Shown piece by piece: positions 61,712 to 64,000 of a DNA stretch of 64,000 nucleotides (position 1 is its first letter; every line of letters starts with the position of its first letter). The stretch comes from Terriglobia bacterium. Its GTDB lineage: Bacteria; Acidobacteriota; Terriglobia; Bryobacterales; Bryobacteraceae. A program made the translations under genes and the position numbers. The notes under the pieces were generated by a model, which saw nothing but the letters and a program-made list of their open reading frames with translations, had not been told where the DNA came from and ran no database searches. Where the stretch lies: contig JAIQFK010000004.1 of NCBI GenBank assembly GCA_020073305.1, forward strand, positions 186,001-250,000, read 5' to 3'.

Positions 61712-61984
61712 GATGATCCGCGAAATCCCGTACGTAAAGAGTATTCTTTCGCGGACCCCGCTCGATGACGTAGCCTTCCTCCAGCAGATGCGCGGCTTGC
61801 CGCTTCAGCTTCGGATTGAGCGTTCCATCATCCCGCACAACACGCCAGTCCCGGTGGTGATTGGACAAGCAACGTCCGCCTTGTGAGCGTGCGCCAGTTG
61901 TTCACGAATCTGTGATTGCGTGACCAGCCGTCCACGGCCCACAGTACGCATCAGGGCATCGACGTCGAGAGGGCAGGGATCAGC
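61698..61984 (-). pseudogene. MGMT/alkyltransferase-like gene with internal deletion and frameshift
   Basis: Two frames of one family are visible. The first reads DVDALMRTVGRGRLVTQSQI, then REQLAHAHKADVACPITTG. The second, in another frame, reads DWRVVRDDGTLNPKLK, then an alanine-containing helix and EEGYVIERGPRKNTLYV up to TAG at 61698. In intact relatives about 30-40 residues separate ACPITTG from the WRVVR motif; here they are lost, with a frameshift at the join near 61850. The natural start is also gone. The gene is dead. Confidence 0.7.
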
Positions 61985-62090
61985 CTAGCAATAGATGTTC
62001 GGTTTCGATGGAAGTGCTGTCCGATTCCTCGGCATAGAACCGCGCGGCAAAGATGGCCCGCCGCGCGGCTTCGGTGTACCGTTCGAACAT
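61980..62090 (-). pseudogene. Truncated Clp N-terminal-domain gene
   Basis: The ATG at 62090 has GGAGG eight bases before it. The frame reads MFERYTEAARRAIFAARFYA, then SIETEHLLLG and TGA, 36 residues in all. This closely matches the start of ClpC-type or stand-alone Clp_N proteins (FFAR.EAS....IETEHLLLGLL). It stops exactly at EHLLLG and joins, with no gap, to the MGMT-like remnant. A deletion fusing two genes is the simplest explanation. Confidence 0.65.
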
Positions 62091-62124
62091 ACGCGCGGCC
62101 TCCAGGCACGGGCCGGGCTGGCCG

Positions 62125-63309
62125 CTACGCCCGTGTTAAAAAGATCGGCAACCCGATCTTGTTCTCATAATTGGGCCGGTAGCGTTCGGTGTTGTACATG
62201 GTCTCGATATCCACCTTGCGCGGGCCGAGCTTGGGATCTGGGATGGGCGCGGCCGCGTAGCAGCCGCCGCAGATGGCCATCATGACGCCGTGCTCCCCGC
62301 GCTCGATGCAGCCCATGGCCATGCCCGCGAAGGTGGAGGCGACCATCTTGTCCACGAAGTCGGGAGTGCCGCTGCGGAGGTCGTACGTCAGATCGCTGAC
62401 GATGGTTTCTTCGCCCGTGCGCTTCTTGATCTCATCGCTCAGATCTTCGCCGACATTGGCTTTTTTCTTGTGGCCGTAGGCGTCCGCCTCACCGGTCTCA
62501 CGCAGTTGATAGCCCTCCCACTCGGCGCCTTCCGAGAGAATCACCAGCGCGTAATTGCTGGGCGTATTCTTCTTATCGGTGAGCAGCAGATCGATCAGCT
62601 TCTGAAGATCGAACCGGTATTCGGGAATGCAGCAGCGGGTGGAGGTGACGTACGCAGTGTAGAGCGCGGTGTAGCCGGCGTCGCGGCCAAAAATGCGGAA
62701 AACCCCAATGCGCTCGTGCGAGCCGACAGTGGTGCGCTGGCGCCCAATAGCTTCGGTGGCGCGCGTAATCGCCGTGGAGAATCCAATGCAGTATTCCGTG
62801 TTGCGCACGTCGTTGTCCATGGTTTTTGGAATAGCGACCACCTTGAAGCCCGCCTGGTCCAACTTGGCCGCGTAACTCAACGTGTCGTCGCCTCCGATCG
62901 CGATCAGGTATTCGATCTGGAGCTTTTCCAGATTCTTGATCACCTGCGAGGTCAGATCGTAGACCGTGCTGGTCTTTCCGTCTTTGGTCGCCTGCGATGA
63001 CGGGAAGCTGACGCCACGCAGAGAATCCGGCACTTTTTTCATCTTGGAGGGATTGGTGCGCGTGGTGTGCAGGAACGTGCCGCCAGTGCGGTCGATGGTG
63101 CGGGTATTGCCGCGGTCGAGCGGCAGAACGTACCGGGCTCGGCTCACGGGATCGTCCAGGTTGACATGGGTCAACCCTTCCCAACCTCGCCGGATGCCAA
63201 CCACTTCACAACCGATTTCACTGCCCCTGTAGACGACACTCTTGATTACCGAGTTCAGGCCGGGAACGTCACCACCACCGGTGAGGATCCCCACACGTTT
63301 TACGGACAT
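62125..63309 (-). CDS. pfp: 6-phosphofructokinase, probably pyrophosphate-dependent
   Basis: Glycolytic enzyme of 394 residues that phosphorylates fructose-6-phosphate. ILTGGGDVPGLN and the substrate site are present. Two residues that decide the phosphoryl donor both indicate PPi: GGDDT, with Asp where ATP enzymes have Gly (GGDGS), and PKTMDND, with Lys where ATP enzymes have Gly (PGTIDND). The start is ATG 63309, with GAGGAG five to six bases before it; a TTG at 63336 would be further out. If PPi-dependent, the step is reversible. Confidence 0.88.
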   Translation of the reverse strand: MSVKRVGILTGGGDVPGLNSVIKSVVYRGSEIGCEVVGIRRGWEGLTHVNLDDPVSRARYVLPLDRGNTRTIDRTGGTFLHTTRTNPSKMKKVPDSLRGVSFPSSQATKDGKTSTVYDLTSQVIKNLEKLQIEYLIAIGGDDTLSYAAKLDQAGFKVVAIPKTMDNDVRNTEYCIGFSTAITRATEAIGRQRTTVGSHERIGVFRIFGRDAGYTALYTAYVTSTRCCIPEYRFDLQKLIDLLLTDKKNTPSNYALVILSEGAEWEGYQLRETGEADAYGHKKKANVGEDLSDEIKKRTGEETIVSDLTYDLRSGTPDFVDKMVASTFAGMAMGCIERGEHGVMMAICGGCYAAAPIPDPKLGPRKVDIETMYNTERYRPNYENKIGLPIFLTRA

Positions 63310-63379
63310 CAATACTCCTCTCTGAGTGGTAAACATCTATTATAGGTTCGTTGGCGGGCGGCATTTTCCTGGACCTCGG

Positions 63380-64000
63380 CTACTGCTCGGTGTGCGGGCT
63401 TCCGGCCGCGTCCAGGTAGGCGAGGTAGGCCATGAGGAGGGCGTACGAGTTTTGATACTCAGGCAAACGGATCGCCGACAATGTGTCCCGGGGGCTGTGA
63501 AGGATGGGAAGGGTCTCCTGCGTCACGGAGTGAAAGTCGATGCAGGGGATTTTCTTTTCCCTGAATGGACCCGCATCCGAAAGCCCAACCTTCTCGACGT
63601 TCACGACGGCCAGAGGCAAATTGAGGGAATGGGCGACTTTGAATGCGGCTGACGCCAGTTTTTTATCCGCGTAGCTGAGCCATACTTTCGTGTCCGATAG
63701 TCCCAGCGAATCGATATTGACCATGGCTCGGATGGCTTCTCGCTGGTCCTTTGTGAGGCGGCTCACATAGAACTTCGAGCCGACCAAACCGTTCTCTTCG
63801 GATGCGAAGCCGATGAAGACGAACGTCGTCCGGCGAGGTTTTGCCTGCAGGCCTTGAAAGAAACTGGGCAGCAGCGACGCGCCGCTCCAGTTGTCGACGA
63901 CTCCATGGCCATTGTCCACCTTGTCGTAATGGGCGCCCACGATGATCGTGGCGTCTTCGGTCCCTTTCAGGGTGCAGACGACGTTCGGTGTGCGCGAGCC
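63380..64000 (-). CDS. M28 family aminopeptidase, C-terminal part (runs off the window)
   Basis: Zinc peptidase; 207 codons are present and the N-terminal part lies beyond base 64000. The metal ligands are clear: AHYDKV (His, Asp), DNWSGAS (bridging Asp), SEENGLVGS (Glu-Glu), NIDSLG and FHSVTQ (final His). The order matches bacterial M28 aminopeptidases. No signal can be seen because the start is missing; relatives are exported. Confidence 0.88.
   Translation of the reverse strand, partial: GSRTPNVVCTLKGTEDATIIVGAHYDKVDNGHGVVDNWSGASLLPSFFQGLQAKPRRTTFVFIGFASEENGLVGSKFYVSRLTKDQREAIRAMVNIDSLGLSDTKVWLSYADKKLASAAFKVAHSLNLPLAVVNVEKVGLSDAGPFREKKIPCIDFHSVTQETLPILHSPRDTLSAIRLPEYQNSYALLMAYLAYLDAAGSPHTEQ

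Overview
The window is a GC-rich, densely coded bacterial chromosome segment with about 55 intact or edge-truncated protein genes, four gene remnants and no rRNA, tRNA or CRISPR array that I could find. Several traits point to Acidobacteriota, most likely the Solibacter/Bryobacter side (inference). These are a very large secreted protein with choice-of-anchor D repeats and a Solibacter-type C-terminal domain, a VWFA-related secreted protein, a Ser/Thr kinase fused to TolB-like beta-propeller repeats, two S9 and two M28 secreted peptidases, and a GldA/GldF/GldG-like ABC set with DUF4340. GTG and TTG starts and 4-nt overlaps are frequent.

Layout. 1-3921: 5' part of hisS (minus), then a secreted S9 peptidase and an M23 peptidase overlapping it. 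4012-7112: hsdM-hsdS type I methyltransferase pair with no hsdR beside it. 7127-10375 (minus): a kinase-like protein without an ATPase domain, a LuxR-type regulator whose receiver lacks the phospho-acceptor Asp, a metal amidohydrolase and a shortened PaaK-like protein. 10492-14262 (minus): yceD-rpmF-plsX and dsbD. 14411-22061: a two-component-propeller histidine kinase facing a 1491-residue secreted metzincin-like protein. 22175-25754 (minus): aquaglyceroporin, HIT hydrolase, HU/IHF-like protein, rpsA. 26105-30276: a secreted kinase-fold protein, a membrane histidine kinase, and a cNMP-binding protein / histidine kinase / response regulator module.

30444-31043 holds a HEPN-like gene broken by an amber codon and a small remnant before it. 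31082-32973 (minus): NAD salvage pair pncB-pncA. 33010-37556 (minus): ABC ATPase, permease, GldG-like protein, DUF4340. 37739-42897: GT2 glycosyltransferase with a C-terminal MshEN-like domain, OmpA-family protein, M28 peptidase. 42930-47769 (minus): aroC-def-fmt-argJ, followed by an NTF2-like protein and a Uma2 protein. 47882-52742: small membrane protein, second S9 peptidase, convergent Ser/Thr kinase. 52874-53650: YbgC thioesterase and a Cys-rich membrane protein.

53718-61711 (plus) is a long run of closely packed genes: fused moaD-moaE, VWFA-like protein, Hfq-like protein, suhB, then a nucleoside-salvage block (pyrimidine nucleoside phosphorylase, CNT transporter, purine nucleoside phosphorylase, cytidine deaminase, MTA/SAH-type deaminase). 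61698-62090 is a gene graveyard where a Clp-N-domain start is joined to a frameshifted, internally deleted MGMT-like gene. The window ends with a phosphofructokinase carrying PPi-type signatures and the C-terminal part of an M28 peptidase.

The least ordinary material is the degenerate signalling cluster at 7127-10375, the secreted kinase-fold protein at 26105, the cNMP/histidine kinase/receiver module at 28488-30276, and the two remnant loci. No function is proven by sequence alone; names rest on motifs read by eye.
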